Positions 52,024 to 60,560 of a stretch of 64,000 bases of DNA are shown piece by piece. Numbering within the stretch: the first letter of the stretch is position 1; every line of letters starts with the position of its first letter. The translations under genes were made by a program, and so were the position numbers. A model generated the notes under the pieces. That model was not told where the DNA came from and ran no database searches. It worked only from the letters and a program-made list of their open reading frames with translations. Location of the stretch: NCBI RefSeq assembly GCF_021729865.1, contig NZ_CP063400.1, forward strand, positions 992,001 through 1,056,000. The letters run 5' to 3'. The DNA comes from Hydrogenophaga sp. SL48. Its GTDB lineage: Bacteria; Pseudomonadota; Gammaproteobacteria; Burkholderiales; Burkholderiaceae_C.

Positions 52024-52341
52024 TTATTTGGCCGGGCTGAGCGGTGCCGAGTGGTCGTTGTTCTGCCCCGGCATCGGCTTCGTGTCGGATTCCTGGGCCG
52101 GTTTCCGGGTGCCGTCTGTTTTGCCGAGCGCGGGGTCGGTGGTCCCGGGTGGAAACACCGTGGAAGCGGGCGGCAGCGACGGGTCGGTGGTCGAGCCGGT
52201 GGTCGCGCCTGTCGAGGCACCGGACCCGGCCGGCACCGGCAGGGAGAGCGCTGGCGTCGGGGGGGCGGTCGGTTTCTTGTCGCAGGCGCTCAGGGACATC
52301 ACACAGGCGCAGAGCGCGATCAGGGCAGAAGGTGTGTTCAT
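52024..52341 (-). CDS. Small lipoprotein
   Basis: A 105-residue protein with a lipoprotein signal: MNTPSALIALCACVMSLSAC, with the lipobox LSAC and modified Cys at residue 20. The rest is low-complexity Pro, Thr, Ser and Gly, with a C-terminal KPMPGQNNDHSAPLSPAK. It has no recognised domain. It lies upstream of the small acidic genes on the same strand, and probably anchors to the periplasmic side of a membrane. Confidence 0.65.
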   Translation of the reverse strand: MNTPSALIALCACVMSLSACDKKPTAPPTPALSLPVPAGSGASTGATTGSTTDPSLPPASTVFPPGTTDPALGKTDGTRKPAQESDTKPMPGQNNDHSAPLSPAK

Positions 52342-52650
52342 GACGGTTCCTTGTGGGTGGGCCGGCGGGTGGCAGGCGTGGGTGGCGAGCGCATCGTGCA
52401 CAGGACTTCAGTGCGCGGGGCCGTGCCTGAAGCGGTTCACGAAGGTGACCATGCTGTCCGTCGGCGGGGGGTGTGTCTGTGCGCCATCGAACGTGACTGG
52501 GACCGGCGATCAGGTCGCGGGTCCTGGGCAACGGTGTGCCGTCCATGAGCAGGCCGGCCGTTGCATTTCGTTTCGCGGGAATGTACGTCAGCGCACAGTG
52601 TTCCAGGCGACCGGCATCTAAATTGGTCCATCCATCAACAAGGGTCATCC
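52342..52650. other. 309-bp divergent intergenic region
   Basis: The stretch lies between the minus-strand lipoprotein gene and the plus-strand 68-residue gene. It should hold both promoters. I find no clear sigma-70 pair, no terminator and no convincing ORF; reading frames crossing it have no protein-like composition. Confidence 0.5.
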
Positions 52651-52857
52651 ATGAACGCACCTGTCGCCTGGGACGATGCTGTGAACCTGCTGGAACAGCG
52701 GGTCATGAAGGTGTGCCACGTCGGTTACGACGCGGCGGCCCGGCAACTTTGCCTGTTGTCCGACCAGCGTGTGCTGGAGGAGCGGGAACAGATGGTCCTG
52801 AGAGCGGGCCAGGCTGCACTGGGCTTGCGCGGAATGGCTCAGTCGTTCTGGCGATGA
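52651..52857 (+). CDS. Small protein of unknown function
   Basis: A 68-residue protein, MNAPVAWDDAVNLLEQRVMK to start, mostly helical, with two Cys and no signal peptide. The ATG at 52651 is 10 nt after AAGGGT, a weak ribosome site. It is not recognised. It lies between the stress block and the NDH-2 gene and could be part of either. Confidence 0.5.
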   Translation: MNAPVAWDDAVNLLEQRVMKVCHVGYDAAARQLCLLSDQRVLEEREQMVLRAGQAALGLRGMAQSFWR

Positions 52858-53011
52858 GTGCAACGTTCTGCGATTGCCAAGCCATTTGGAAGCAGCGGAG
52901 AATCGGCGGGGTCTGGGCTGAGGCCATGCCCTTCCACCGTTCGGAGAATCCGCCGTTCCCACACACCTGCTTCCCGCTGCCGGGGCGAACCACCCGGCCA
53001 CACCCCATGTC

Positions 53012-54268
53012 GTGATCATCGGTGGGGGCTTTGCCGGCCTGTGGTGCACGCGTGCGCTGGCGTCGGCGCCGGTCCGCATCACCCTGGTCGACAAGGCCAA
53101 CCACCACCTCTTCCAGCCGCTGCTGTACCAGGTCGCCACGGCGGGCCTCTCGGCCCCCGACATCGCGGCGCCGCTGCGGCACATCCTGCGGCGCCAGCGC
53201 AATGTGCGGGTGCTGATGGCCGAAGTGACCGGCATCGACGTGCAGGCGAAGGCGGTGCACCTGGGTGGGCCGGTGGCGCCGCAGACCCTGCACTACGACC
53301 GGCTGCTGGTGGCCAGCGGCGCCACCCACGCCTACTTCGGCCGCGATGAATGGGCCGCGCACGCGCCGGGCCTGAAGACGCTCGACGATGCACTCGCCAT
53401 CCGCCGCCGCTTGCTGCTGGCCTTCGAGCAGGCCGAGGCCGCCACCAGCGACGAAGAGCGACAGGCGTGGCTGCACTTCGCCATCGTGGGCGGCGGGCCC
53501 ACGGGCGTGGAGCTGGCCGGCACGCTGGCCGAGCTGGCGCGCCACACGCTGCGCGAAGAGTTCCGCCAGTTCGACCCGCGGCAGGCGCAGGTGCGGCTCA
53601 TCGAAGCCGGCCCGGCGCCGCTGGCCAGCTTCCCTCCGAAGCTCCAGCAGCGCACGAAAGCCCAGCTGGAGTCGCTCGGTGTGGAGGTCTGCTGCGGCAC
53701 GCCCGTGGCCGACATCACCGACCAGGGTTACCGCCTGGGCGACCAGTTCGTGCCCTGTCGCACGGTGCTGTGGGCCGCGGGTGTGGCCGCGTCGCCGCTG
53801 GGCGCGATGCTGGGTGCCCCGCTGGACCGGGCGGGCCGCGTGAAGGTCAACCCCGACCTCACGCTGCCCGGTCACCCCGAGGTGTTTGTCGCCGGTGACC
53901 TGGCGGCCCTGGCGCGGCCCGACGGCCGCCCCGTGCCCGGCGTGGCCCCCGCGGCCAAGCAGATGGGCGCGCACGTGGCCCGCAGCCTGCGCGCTGGGCT
54001 GGCGGGCGGCAGCGCAAGGCCGTTTGCCTATGCGGACCAGGGCAACCTGGCGACCATCGGCCGCATGGCGGCGGTGGTGGACCTGCGCGGCTTCCAGTTC
54101 TCGGGCCTGCTGGCCTGGTGGTTCTGGCTGGCCGCGCACGTGTTCTTCCTGATCGGGTTTCGCAACCGCGTCAGCGTGCTGTTGAACTGGGCCATGGCCT
54201 ACTGGACCTACCAGCGTGGCGCGCGCATCGTGCTGGGCGAGGACCGTTCCTCAGACCAACCGGGCTGA
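53012..54268 (+). CDS. ndh: Type II NADH:quinone oxidoreductase (NDH-2)
   Basis: A flavoprotein that passes electrons from NADH to quinone without proton pumping. The 418 residues begin IIGGGFAGLW, the FAD motif, and include HHLFQPLLYQVATAGLSAPD, HFAIVGGGPTGVELAGTLAE for NADH and VFVAGDLAAL near the end. A C-terminal hydrophobic stretch (LLAWWFWLAAHVFFLIGFRN) anchors it to the membrane. The GTG at 53012 starts inside the first strand. In-frame sequence upstream (encoding PHVVIIGGG) looks protein-like but has only a CTG at 52967 as a possible start, so the 5' end may be frameshifted or mis-started. Confidence 0.88.
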   Translation: MIIGGGFAGLWCTRALASAPVRITLVDKANHHLFQPLLYQVATAGLSAPDIAAPLRHILRRQRNVRVLMAEVTGIDVQAKAVHLGGPVAPQTLHYDRLLVASGATHAYFGRDEWAAHAPGLKTLDDALAIRRRLLLAFEQAEAATSDEERQAWLHFAIVGGGPTGVELAGTLAELARHTLREEFRQFDPRQAQVRLIEAGPAPLASFPPKLQQRTKAQLESLGVEVCCGTPVADITDQGYRLGDQFVPCRTVLWAAGVAASPLGAMLGAPLDRAGRVKVNPDLTLPGHPEVFVAGDLAALARPDGRPVPGVAPAAKQMGAHVARSLRAGLAGGSARPFAYADQGNLATIGRMAAVVDLRGFQFSGLLAWWFWLAAHVFFLIGFRNRVSVLLNWAMAYWTYQRGARIVLGEDRSSDQPG

Positions 54269-54288
54269 CGACCTTGACGCCTGGGGCG

Positions 54289-54513
54289 TCAGGCCCGGCG
54301 CGGGGTCCTGGCCGGGGACTTCTTCTTCGCGACGGGGCGGTCTCGCCGGCTTGCACCTTCTGGTTCACCAGGGCCAGGATGGCGTCGCTGAACCGGTCGG
54401 CGCAGGCGTCCGACTTCCAGGGGCCGGTCATGTCCGCGATGAGCTGCGCGAGTGCGTCGAGTGCCGGACAGTCCGGTGGCTCTTGCTTTGCGCAGGGCGG
54501 ACCGTAGAGCCAT
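54289..54513 (-). pseudogene. Possible frameshifted small gene
   Basis: Two overlapping minus-strand frames each look protein-like in part. One reads PDCPALDALAQLIADMTGPW, then SDACADRFSDAILALVNQKV up to about 54335. The other ends in VAKKKSPARTPRRA just before the stop at 54289. Joined by a one-base shift near the CCGCCCCG tract around 54330 they would make one protein with a basic tail. It could be a broken gene, a sequencing error or chance. It lies in the 302-bp gap between NDH-2 and the IclR gene. Confidence 0.35.
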
Positions 54514-54570
54514 GCCCGGGTGTGTCGGTGCGTTTTCGGTCCCTCGCCGCCAGACGCAGGCGTTGCGCGC

Positions 54571-55320
54571 CTACGCCTGGGAGGCCGCGAGCCGGGCGTT
54601 GATGTCATCGCGCGCCCGCTCCAGCAGCGTGCGCAGCTTGGTTTCACCCAGCTTGTCGAGCGATTCGGTGAGCCCGATCAACGCAAGACCCGCCGCCACC
54701 TCACCGTCCGCATTGAACAACGCGATGCCGGCGCCGGACACCGCGGGTTCCAGTTCTCCGCGGGACCAGTAAAACCCGGCGCGCCGGATTTCGCTCATGC
54801 GCGTTCGGAACGCATTCCAGTCGGCACCCAGTTGACAACGGGCGATCTCCTCGGCGTGGTCGGCGTACAGCCGGACGAGCTGGGGCCGCGCCAGATGGGC
54901 CAGGATCACCTTCGCCGCCGCGCCCAGGAACAGGGGACGGGGCCGTCCGCGCCCGTAGCTCAGCTCCAGGGTCGGATCGATGCTGGTCCGGTGGATGTCC
55001 ACGAGGTGGTTGCCGAAAAGGGTCGTCAAGACAGCGTCCAGCCTGGCCTTGCGCACCAGTTCTTCCATCACCGGCACCGCCGTGAGCAGCAGGGGGTCTG
55101 AGCGGCGCAGCTGGAAGTCCAGCTCGATGATGCGCGGCCCCAGCGCATAGCGGCCAGCGGAGACCTTTCTCAGGAAGCCGAACTCGACCAGGTCCTTCAC
55201 GTACCGGTACCCGGTGGCGCGCGTGTAGCCCGCCGCTTCGTTGATCTCGTCGGTGTGCCAGACAGGGTGCTGCTCATCGAACAGGCTGAGGATGGCAAGG
55301 GCCCGGGATGAGCTGGTCAT
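54571..55320 (-). CDS. IclR-family transcriptional regulator
   Basis: A 249-residue IclR regulator. The N-terminal winged helix has SSRALAILSLFDEQHPVW and EAAGYTRATGYRYVKDLVEF. The effector domain has LFGNHLVDIHRTSI and FYWSRGELEPAVSGAGIALF. The ATG at 55320 is preceded by AAGGAAG. It is divergent from the FAH-monooxygenase operon with a 219-bp gap. Two 17-bp inverted repeats in that gap are likely operators. Confidence 0.93.
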   Translation of the reverse strand: MTSSSRALAILSLFDEQHPVWHTDEINEAAGYTRATGYRYVKDLVEFGFLRKVSAGRYALGPRIIELDFQLRRSDPLLLTAVPVMEELVRKARLDAVLTTLFGNHLVDIHRTSIDPTLELSYGRGRPRPLFLGAAAKVILAHLARPQLVRLYADHAEEIARCQLGADWNAFRTRMSEIRRAGFYWSRGELEPAVSGAGIALFNADGEVAAGLALIGLTESLDKLGETKLRTLLERARDDINARLAASQA

Positions 55321-55438
55321 TCTTGTTCTTCCTTTGATGGAGGCGAGGGACAACGGAATGCCGCTATTTTGATCGCCGTCCTGCCCGCCCCTTGCCGACG
55401 CGATCGCCACAGGGCGGTTTCCTGTGTCATTTAATAAA

Positions 55439-55520
55439 ATCTCACACTGTGCGATATAGGGAAACCACCAGGGTTGATCCAGGTCAATGCATGTTCAACT
55501 TATATCTCAATTAATGAGAT
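55439..55520. promoter_or_regulatory. Two 17-bp inverted repeats between IclR and FAH genes
   Basis: Site 1 is ATCTCA-N5-TGCGAT (55439-55455) and site 2 is ATCTCA-N5-TGAGAT (55504-55520). Their starts are 65 bp apart, about six helical turns, which would allow cooperative binding or looping. The second site lies 20 nt before the FAH start codon. They fit an IclR dimer, but this is inferred. Confidence 0.6.
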
Positions 55521-55539
55521 TAACGAACTTGGAGCATGC

Positions 55540-56388
55540 ATGAAACTGGTGAGCTATGAACGCAATGGCGTGGCGGGGTTCGGGCTGGTTCGCGACGGTG
55601 GCGTCATCGACCTGCTCAGCGCCTTCGACGGTCGATATCCCGACCTCAAGGCGCTGATCGAGGGCAACGCGCTGGACGAGGCGCGCGGCTTCGCGTCGCG
55701 CCCGGCGGATTTCCCGCTGGACAGCGTGTCGCTGCGGCCTGTGATCCCCAACCCCGGAAAGATCTGGTGCGCGGGCTTGAACTACGGCGAGCACGTGCGC
55801 GAAACCGGGCGCGAGGTGACCGAGCAGCCCACGTACTTCCTGCGCTTCGCCGACTCGCAGGTGGGCCATGGCGGCAGCATCGTGCGCCCGCCCGAATCGA
55901 TCAAGCTCGACTACGAAGGCGAGATCGCGGTGATCATCGGCAAGCCGGGCCGGCGCATCGCAGAAGCCGACAGCTGGGACCACATCGCCGGCTACGCCTG
56001 CTACAACGACGCTTCGGTGCGCGACTGGCAGCTTCACACCTCGCAGTGGGGACCGGGCAAGAACTTCTGGTGCACCGGTGGTTTCGGCCCCTGGATGGTG
56101 ACCGCCGACGAGATCCCGGCCGACACCGAGATGACGCTGGTCACGCGGCTCAACGGCACCGAGGTCCAGCGGGCCACCACCCGGCAACTCATCCACAGCA
56201 TTCCGCGCCTGATCGCCTACGCGTCGACGGTCGCGCCGCTGCGCGCGGGTGACGTGATCGTCACCGGCACGCCCGGTGGCGTGGGCGCCAAGCGCAGTCC
56301 GCCGCTGTGGATGAAGGCGGGCGACGTCGTCGAGGTCGAGGTCGACCGCATTGGCGTGCTGCGCAACACCGTGGCCGACGAAGCCTGA
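55540..56388 (+). CDS. Fumarylacetoacetate hydrolase (FAH) family protein
   Basis: A 282-residue enzyme of the FAH superfamily that cleaves or hydrates ring-opened oxo-acids. The N-terminal MKLVSYERNGVAGFGLVRDG is followed by PGKIWCAGLNYGEHVRETGR, KLDYEGEIAVIIG with the metal-binding Glu residues, CYNDASVRDWQ with the metal-binding Asp and TGTPGGVGAKRSPPLWMKAG. The ATG at 55540 has GGAG 5 nt upstream. It is the first gene of an aromatic-degradation operon. It could act as an acylpyruvase or a 2-hydroxy-dienoate hydratase/isomerase. Confidence 0.9.
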   Translation: MKLVSYERNGVAGFGLVRDGGVIDLLSAFDGRYPDLKALIEGNALDEARGFASRPADFPLDSVSLRPVIPNPGKIWCAGLNYGEHVRETGREVTEQPTYFLRFADSQVGHGGSIVRPPESIKLDYEGEIAVIIGKPGRRIAEADSWDHIAGYACYNDASVRDWQLHTSQWGPGKNFWCTGGFGPWMVTADEIPADTEMTLVTRLNGTEVQRATTRQLIHSIPRLIAYASTVAPLRAGDVIVTGTPGGVGAKRSPPLWMKAGDVVEVEVDRIGVLRNTVADEA

Positions 56389-56396
56389 GGCACACG

Positions 56397-57899
56397 ATGG
56401 CTGCCACCCACGACACGCCCCTGTCCAGCCGCTACGACGTGGCCATCGTCGGTTTCGGACCGGCGGGCGCCACGCTGGCCAACCTGCTGGCCCTGCGCGG
56501 GCAGAGCGTGCTGGTGCTGGACCGCGAGGCCGACCTCTACCGCCTGCCGCGCGCGATCCACTTCGACGGCGAGTGCATGCGCGTGTTCCAGACCATCGGC
56601 ATCGCCGACGCCTTGTCGCCCGACCTGGTGGTCGCGCCCGGCATGAAGTTCGTCGCCGCCGATGGTGAGCTGCTGCTCGACTGGACCCGCCCCACCGAAG
56701 TGGGGCCACAGGGCTGGCACGCCAGCTACCGCTTTCACCAGCCGACCCTCGAGGCCTTGCTGCGCCAGCGCCTGGCCGGGCAGGCGGGGGTGGACGTGCG
56801 CCTGCGCCACGAGGTGTTTTCGGTCGAGCCGGGCGACGACGCGGTCGCGCTGCGCCTGGAGGACACCTCCACCGGCCGCCTGCTGCGCACCTCGGCCCGC
56901 TACGTGGTCGGCTGTGACGGCGCGCGCTCCACCGTCCGCCGGTTCATGGGCACCGAGCTGGAAGACCTGAAGTCGCACGAGCGCTGGCTGGTGGTGGACC
57001 TGATCCTCCAGCGCGAGCGCCCGGACCTCGGCGACCACAGCGTGCAGTTCTGCGACCCTGCACGGCCAGCCACCTACGTGCGTGGCCCCGGGATGCGGCG
57101 GCGCTGGGAGCTGATGCTGATGCCCGGTGAAGACGCCGCCCTGATGAGCCGGCCCGAAACCATCTGGCGCCTGCTGTCGCGCTGGGTGAGCCCGGAGGAC
57201 GCGGTGCTGGAGCGGCCTGCCGTCTACACCTTCCACTCCGTGGTGGCACGGGGGTGGCGCAACGGGCGGCTGCTGATCGCCGGTGACGCCGCGCACCAGA
57301 CGCCGCCGTTCATGGGCCAGGGCATGTGCGCCGGCATCCGCGATGCCTCCAACCTGGGCTGGAAGCTGGCCGACGTGCTCGACGGCGTGGCCGATCACAG
57401 CCTGCTGGACACCTACGAATCCGAGCGCTCGCCCCATGTGCGGGAGTTCATCGAGACCGCGGTGCGACTCGGCAGCCTGATCCAGACCACCGACCCCGAA
57501 GCCGCCCGCCGACGCGACGCCGAAATGCGCGCCACCAGACCGGTCTTCAAGACCCCTTCGCCGCAGCTCGGGCCCGGGTTGCACGAGGCGGGCGCTTTCG
57601 CCGGCTGCATCGGAGAGCAACCCGCGCTCGGTGACGGGACGCGGCTCGACGACCGCATCGGCTACCGGGCCGCGCTGTTGATCGACCCGGACTGGGCCAT
57701 CGGCCCCGTGGGCGAGCACCTGACCGTGGTGCCCGCCGATTCACCCGCCGCCAAGGCCTGGTTGCAACGCCTGGGCGCCCGGGCGCTGCTGCAACGGCCC
57801 GACCGCTATGTCCTGGGCGTGGCCAGTGATCGCCAGAGCCTGGACCGACTGCTCAGCGCCTGGCCCGACCGTCGCGAGACCGCGCGGCAGGCGGCCTGA
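56397..57899 (+). CDS. FAD-dependent aromatic monooxygenase (MhpA/phenol hydroxylase-like)
   Basis: A 500-residue class A flavoprotein monooxygenase that hydroxylates a phenolic ring using NAD(P)H and O2. It has AIVGFGPAGATLANLLALRG near residue 20, VVGCDGARSTVRRFMG (the DG motif), and LIAGDAAHQTPPFMGQGMCA, the second FAD motif, before the C-terminal thioredoxin-like region. The length fits MhpA, which acts on 3-(3-hydroxyphenyl)propionate, or resorcinol-type hydroxylases. It lies 8 nt after the FAH gene, before a VOC protein that would cleave the product. The substrate is inferred only. Confidence 0.9.
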   Translation: MAATHDTPLSSRYDVAIVGFGPAGATLANLLALRGQSVLVLDREADLYRLPRAIHFDGECMRVFQTIGIADALSPDLVVAPGMKFVAADGELLLDWTRPTEVGPQGWHASYRFHQPTLEALLRQRLAGQAGVDVRLRHEVFSVEPGDDAVALRLEDTSTGRLLRTSARYVVGCDGARSTVRRFMGTELEDLKSHERWLVVDLILQRERPDLGDHSVQFCDPARPATYVRGPGMRRRWELMLMPGEDAALMSRPETIWRLLSRWVSPEDAVLERPAVYTFHSVVARGWRNGRLLIAGDAAHQTPPFMGQGMCAGIRDASNLGWKLADVLDGVADHSLLDTYESERSPHVREFIETAVRLGSLIQTTDPEAARRRDAEMRATRPVFKTPSPQLGPGLHEAGAFAGCIGEQPALGDGTRLDDRIGYRAALLIDPDWAIGPVGEHLTVVPADSPAAKAWLQRLGARALLQRPDRYVLGVASDRQSLDRLLSAWPDRRETARQAA

Positions 57900-57949
57900 C
57901 GCCGGCCCATCCACCGTCCTGCCCGCAGACATTTTTTGGAGAGTTGTTC

Positions 57950-58501
57950 ATGTCCAGACCCGGCCTCACCTTCAGCCATGTGGGCTTCTTCGTCCACGAC
58001 ATCGCCCGGATGGAAGACTTCTACACCCGGCTGCTCGATTTCACGGTCACCGACCGCGGACAGCTGTCAGGGCCGAAGGGCCCGATGGACCTGGTGTTCC
58101 TGAGCCGCGACCCCGACGAGCACCACCAGATCGTGCTGATCTCGGGGCGGCCGCAGGAGATCCCCTTCAACGTGATCAACCAGGTCTCGCTCAAGGCCGA
58201 CAGCCTCGGCACGCTCAAGGCCATGTTGCGGCGGCTGCAGGCGGAAGGCGTGGCGGGCATCGCGCCGGTGACGCACGGCAACGCCCTGTCGGTCTACGCC
58301 CCCGACCCCGAAGGCAACCGCCTGGAGCTCTACATCGACCTGCCCTGGTACGTCTCGCAGCCGCTGCGCGTGCCGGTGGACCTGGCGCTGTCGGACGAGC
58401 AGATCATGGCGACCGCCGAAGCCCACGCGCGGTCGCTGCCCGGCTTCCAGCCGCGCGCGCAGTGGCGGGCGGAGATGGCGCGCCGCATGGGCCTGGCGTG
58501 A
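57950..58501 (+). CDS. VOC-fold protein, possible extradiol dioxygenase
   Basis: A 183-residue vicinal oxygen chelate protein. It has TFSHVGFFVHDIARMEDFYT, HHQIVLISG and EGNRLELYIDLPWYV, which supply two His and a Glu typical of Fe/Mn-binding VOC enzymes. The ATG at 57950 has GGAG 8 nt upstream. Between a monooxygenase and a thioesterase gene, the natural guess is ring-cleaving extradiol dioxygenase activity on a catechol or hydroquinol. VOC members can also be isomerases or glyoxalases, so the activity is uncertain. Confidence 0.85.
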   Translation: MSRPGLTFSHVGFFVHDIARMEDFYTRLLDFTVTDRGQLSGPKGPMDLVFLSRDPDEHHQIVLISGRPQEIPFNVINQVSLKADSLGTLKAMLRRLQAEGVAGIAPVTHGNALSVYAPDPEGNRLELYIDLPWYVSQPLRVPVDLALSDEQIMATAEAHARSLPGFQPRAQWRAEMARRMGLA

Positions 58502-58512
58502 GCCGCCCCGCC

Positions 58513-58965
58513 ATGAGCGACGTTCAACAAGGCTGGTTCTGGGCGATGCACCGTGGCGAGGCGCCGCAGCCGCCCGTGGCCCACCTGCTTGGCCAGACCA
58601 TCACGCGCGTGGACCCGGTGGCCGGTGAGCTCGATGCCGACTACGTGGCGGCGCCCGCGTTCGCCAACCCGGCCGGCCATGTCCAGGGCGGCATGCTGGG
58701 CGCGATGCTGGATGCGCTGACCGCCAGCGTCGTCGACGCCACGCTGCGCCCGGGCGAACGTGTGGCCTCGCTGAACCTCAACATCGCCTTCTTGCGGCCG
58801 GCCGGGCTGGGGGCCTTGCAGGGCAAGGCCCGTCTCGCGCGGCGAGGGCGCAACGTCGCCAACGCCGAGGCGCAGCTTCTGCAGGGCGGCAAGGTGGTCG
58901 CCACCGCCACCGCGGTCTGCATGCTCGTCGCCGCCCACAACGCTGCGCCAGCTGCACCTCCCTAG
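58513..58965 (+). CDS. PaaI-family thioesterase (hotdog fold)
   Basis: A 150-residue hotdog thioesterase. It has NPAGHVQGGMLGAMLDALTA, the HxQGG motif around the conserved active site, and SLNLNIAFLRPAGLGALQGK, as in PaaI. It removes CoA from ring or aromatic acyl-CoAs, releasing trapped CoA. An alternative GTG start at 58498 would overlap the VOC stop. It lies 11 nt after the VOC gene and before the fourth TRAP system. Confidence 0.88.
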   Translation: MSDVQQGWFWAMHRGEAPQPPVAHLLGQTITRVDPVAGELDADYVAAPAFANPAGHVQGGMLGAMLDALTASVVDATLRPGERVASLNLNIAFLRPAGLGALQGKARLARRGRNVANAEAQLLQGGKVVATATAVCMLVAAHNAAPAAPP

Positions 58966-59041
58966 ACACCGATCGCGCTCCCGCCACGTGCGGCCGCCGG
59001 CCGTTCGCCCCTTCCCAGACCGACAACACATGGAGACACAC

Positions 59042-60067
59042 ATGAACACCTCGCACCCCATTCGCCGCCGCACACTGCTTTCACTGGCGGCTGCCGGCCT
59101 GGCCGCACCGCTGGCCCACGCCGCCGACCCGGTGAAGCTGAAGTTCACCAGCTTCGAGCCGCCGATGGCCAACATCACCTCCACCGTGCTGACACCTCTG
59201 GCCAAGGACATCACCGCGGGCTCCGGTGGCACGCTTCAGATCGACATGTTTGCGGGCGGCACACTCGGCCGCAATCCGCTGCAGCAGCTGAAACTGGTGA
59301 CCGACGGCGTGGCCGACCTGGGCTGGGTCGTGTTGCCCTACACACCGGGCCGCTTCGACGACACCGACATCGTGGGCCTGCCGTTCCTGGCGAGAAACGC
59401 CACGGAAGCGAGTGTCGCGCTGCAGCGCCTGTACGCGGGTGGCTCGCTCGTCGGCTTCCAGGGGCTGAAGTTCCTCGCGGTGGGCGCCACGCCGCCGGTG
59501 GCGATCCACGCAAACCAGGCCATCCGCCTGCCGGGCGAGCTCAAGGGCAAGCGGGTGCGCGTGTCGGGCGACCACCTCACGCGGGTCGTCGAGGCCCTCG
59601 GAGGCGCGCCCGTGCAGGTCGGCGGCGGGCAGATCGCCGAAGCCTTGTCGCGCGGCGTGGTCGACATGACGCTCAACAACTGGGGCTTTGTGGGTGACTT
59701 CAAGGTCAACGAAGTCAGCTCGCAGCACCTGGACATCCCGCTCGGCGCGGTGGCCGTCGGCATCGTGATGCGGCAGGACCGCTACGACGCGCTGCCCCCC
59801 GAGGCCCGCTCGGCCATCGACAAGGCGAGTGGCGAGGTGCTTGCCCGCAAGCTCGGCGAGGCGTTTGACCGGCAGGAACGCGAGGTGCGCGAGCGGGTGT
59901 CCAGGTCGGGCAAGAACACGGTCGTGGCGCCCTCGGCGGCCGACCTGGCGGAATGGCGGCGCGTGATCGATCCCGTGAACGAGGGGTGGCGCACGGCCAG
60001 GCCGCGCAACGGGCGCATCCACGCCGAGTTCACCGAGCAACTCAAGCGCATCCGCGCCGCGGGGTGA
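59042..60067 (+). CDS. TRAP transporter solute-binding protein (DctP type), fourth system
   Basis: A 341-residue periplasmic receptor with signal MNTSHPIRRRTLLSLAAAGL, whose IRRRTLLSLAA could be Tat or Sec, cleaved after HAAD. DctP features are KGKRVRVSGDHLTRVVEALG, with the ligand-binding Arg, and LSRGVVDMTLNNWGF. The ATG at 59042 has ATGGAGAC upstream. It is followed by dctQ and dctM without large gaps, unlike the other operons. The ligand is probably the aromatic acid degraded by this operon. Confidence 0.92.
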   Translation: MNTSHPIRRRTLLSLAAAGLAAPLAHAADPVKLKFTSFEPPMANITSTVLTPLAKDITAGSGGTLQIDMFAGGTLGRNPLQQLKLVTDGVADLGWVVLPYTPGRFDDTDIVGLPFLARNATEASVALQRLYAGGSLVGFQGLKFLAVGATPPVAIHANQAIRLPGELKGKRVRVSGDHLTRVVEALGGAPVQVGGGQIAEALSRGVVDMTLNNWGFVGDFKVNEVSSQHLDIPLGAVAVGIVMRQDRYDALPPEARSAIDKASGEVLARKLGEAFDRQEREVRERVSRSGKNTVVAPSAADLAEWRRVIDPVNEGWRTARPRNGRIHAEFTEQLKRIRAAG

Positions 60068-60068
60068 C

Positions 60069-60560
60069 ATGGCCGAACCTCGTCTTGCGCACGCCGCCTC
60101 GGGCGCCGCGCGCGCTCTGGCCTACGTCGCGGTGGTGGCATTGATGCTGCTGGCCCTGGGAACAGTGGCCGACATCGTGATGCGCTACGTGTTCGCCCGG
60201 CCCATCCGCGGCTTCGTCGACATCGCGTCGCTGGCCGGCGCGGTGATGCTGGCGGCCTGCTTCCCGCATGTGCTGGCGAGCCGCGGAAACATCGCCATCG
60301 ACGCGCTCGGCAACTGGCTGGGGGCCTCGGCCAGCCGCTGGCTGGACCGTTTTGCGGCCCTCGTCAGCACCGCCTTCTTCAGCGTGATGGCGTGGCAGTA
60401 CTGGCGTTTTTCGGCCGGCCTCAAAGACGATGGCCAGACGATCCCGGTGTTGCGCTGGCCGGCGTGGCCCTGGTGGGCGGCGGTCGCGTTCTTCGTGCTG
60501 GTCGCCGCGGTCACGGCGCTGCTGACCTTGAACGTGGCGCGCGAGAAGGACGCAGCATGA
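60069..60560 (+). CDS. TRAP transporter small permease (DctQ type), fourth system
   Basis: A 163-residue four-helix membrane subunit. It has VAVVALMLLALGTVADIVMR, then FVDIASLAGAVMLAACFPHV and the conserved loop AIDALGNWLG. The ATG at 60069 is 1 nt after the receptor stop. It overlaps dctM by ATGA, so the three subunits are made together. Confidence 0.9.
   Translation: MAEPRLAHAASGAARALAYVAVVALMLLALGTVADIVMRYVFARPIRGFVDIASLAGAVMLAACFPHVLASRGNIAIDALGNWLGASASRWLDRFAALVSTAFFSVMAWQYWRFSAGLKDDGQTIPVLRWPAWPWWAAVAFFVLVAAVTALLTLNVAREKDAA

Noticed and set aside
57944..57949. TTG at 57944 as the VOC gene start
   Set aside because: The ATG two codons later has the correct distance to GGAG.
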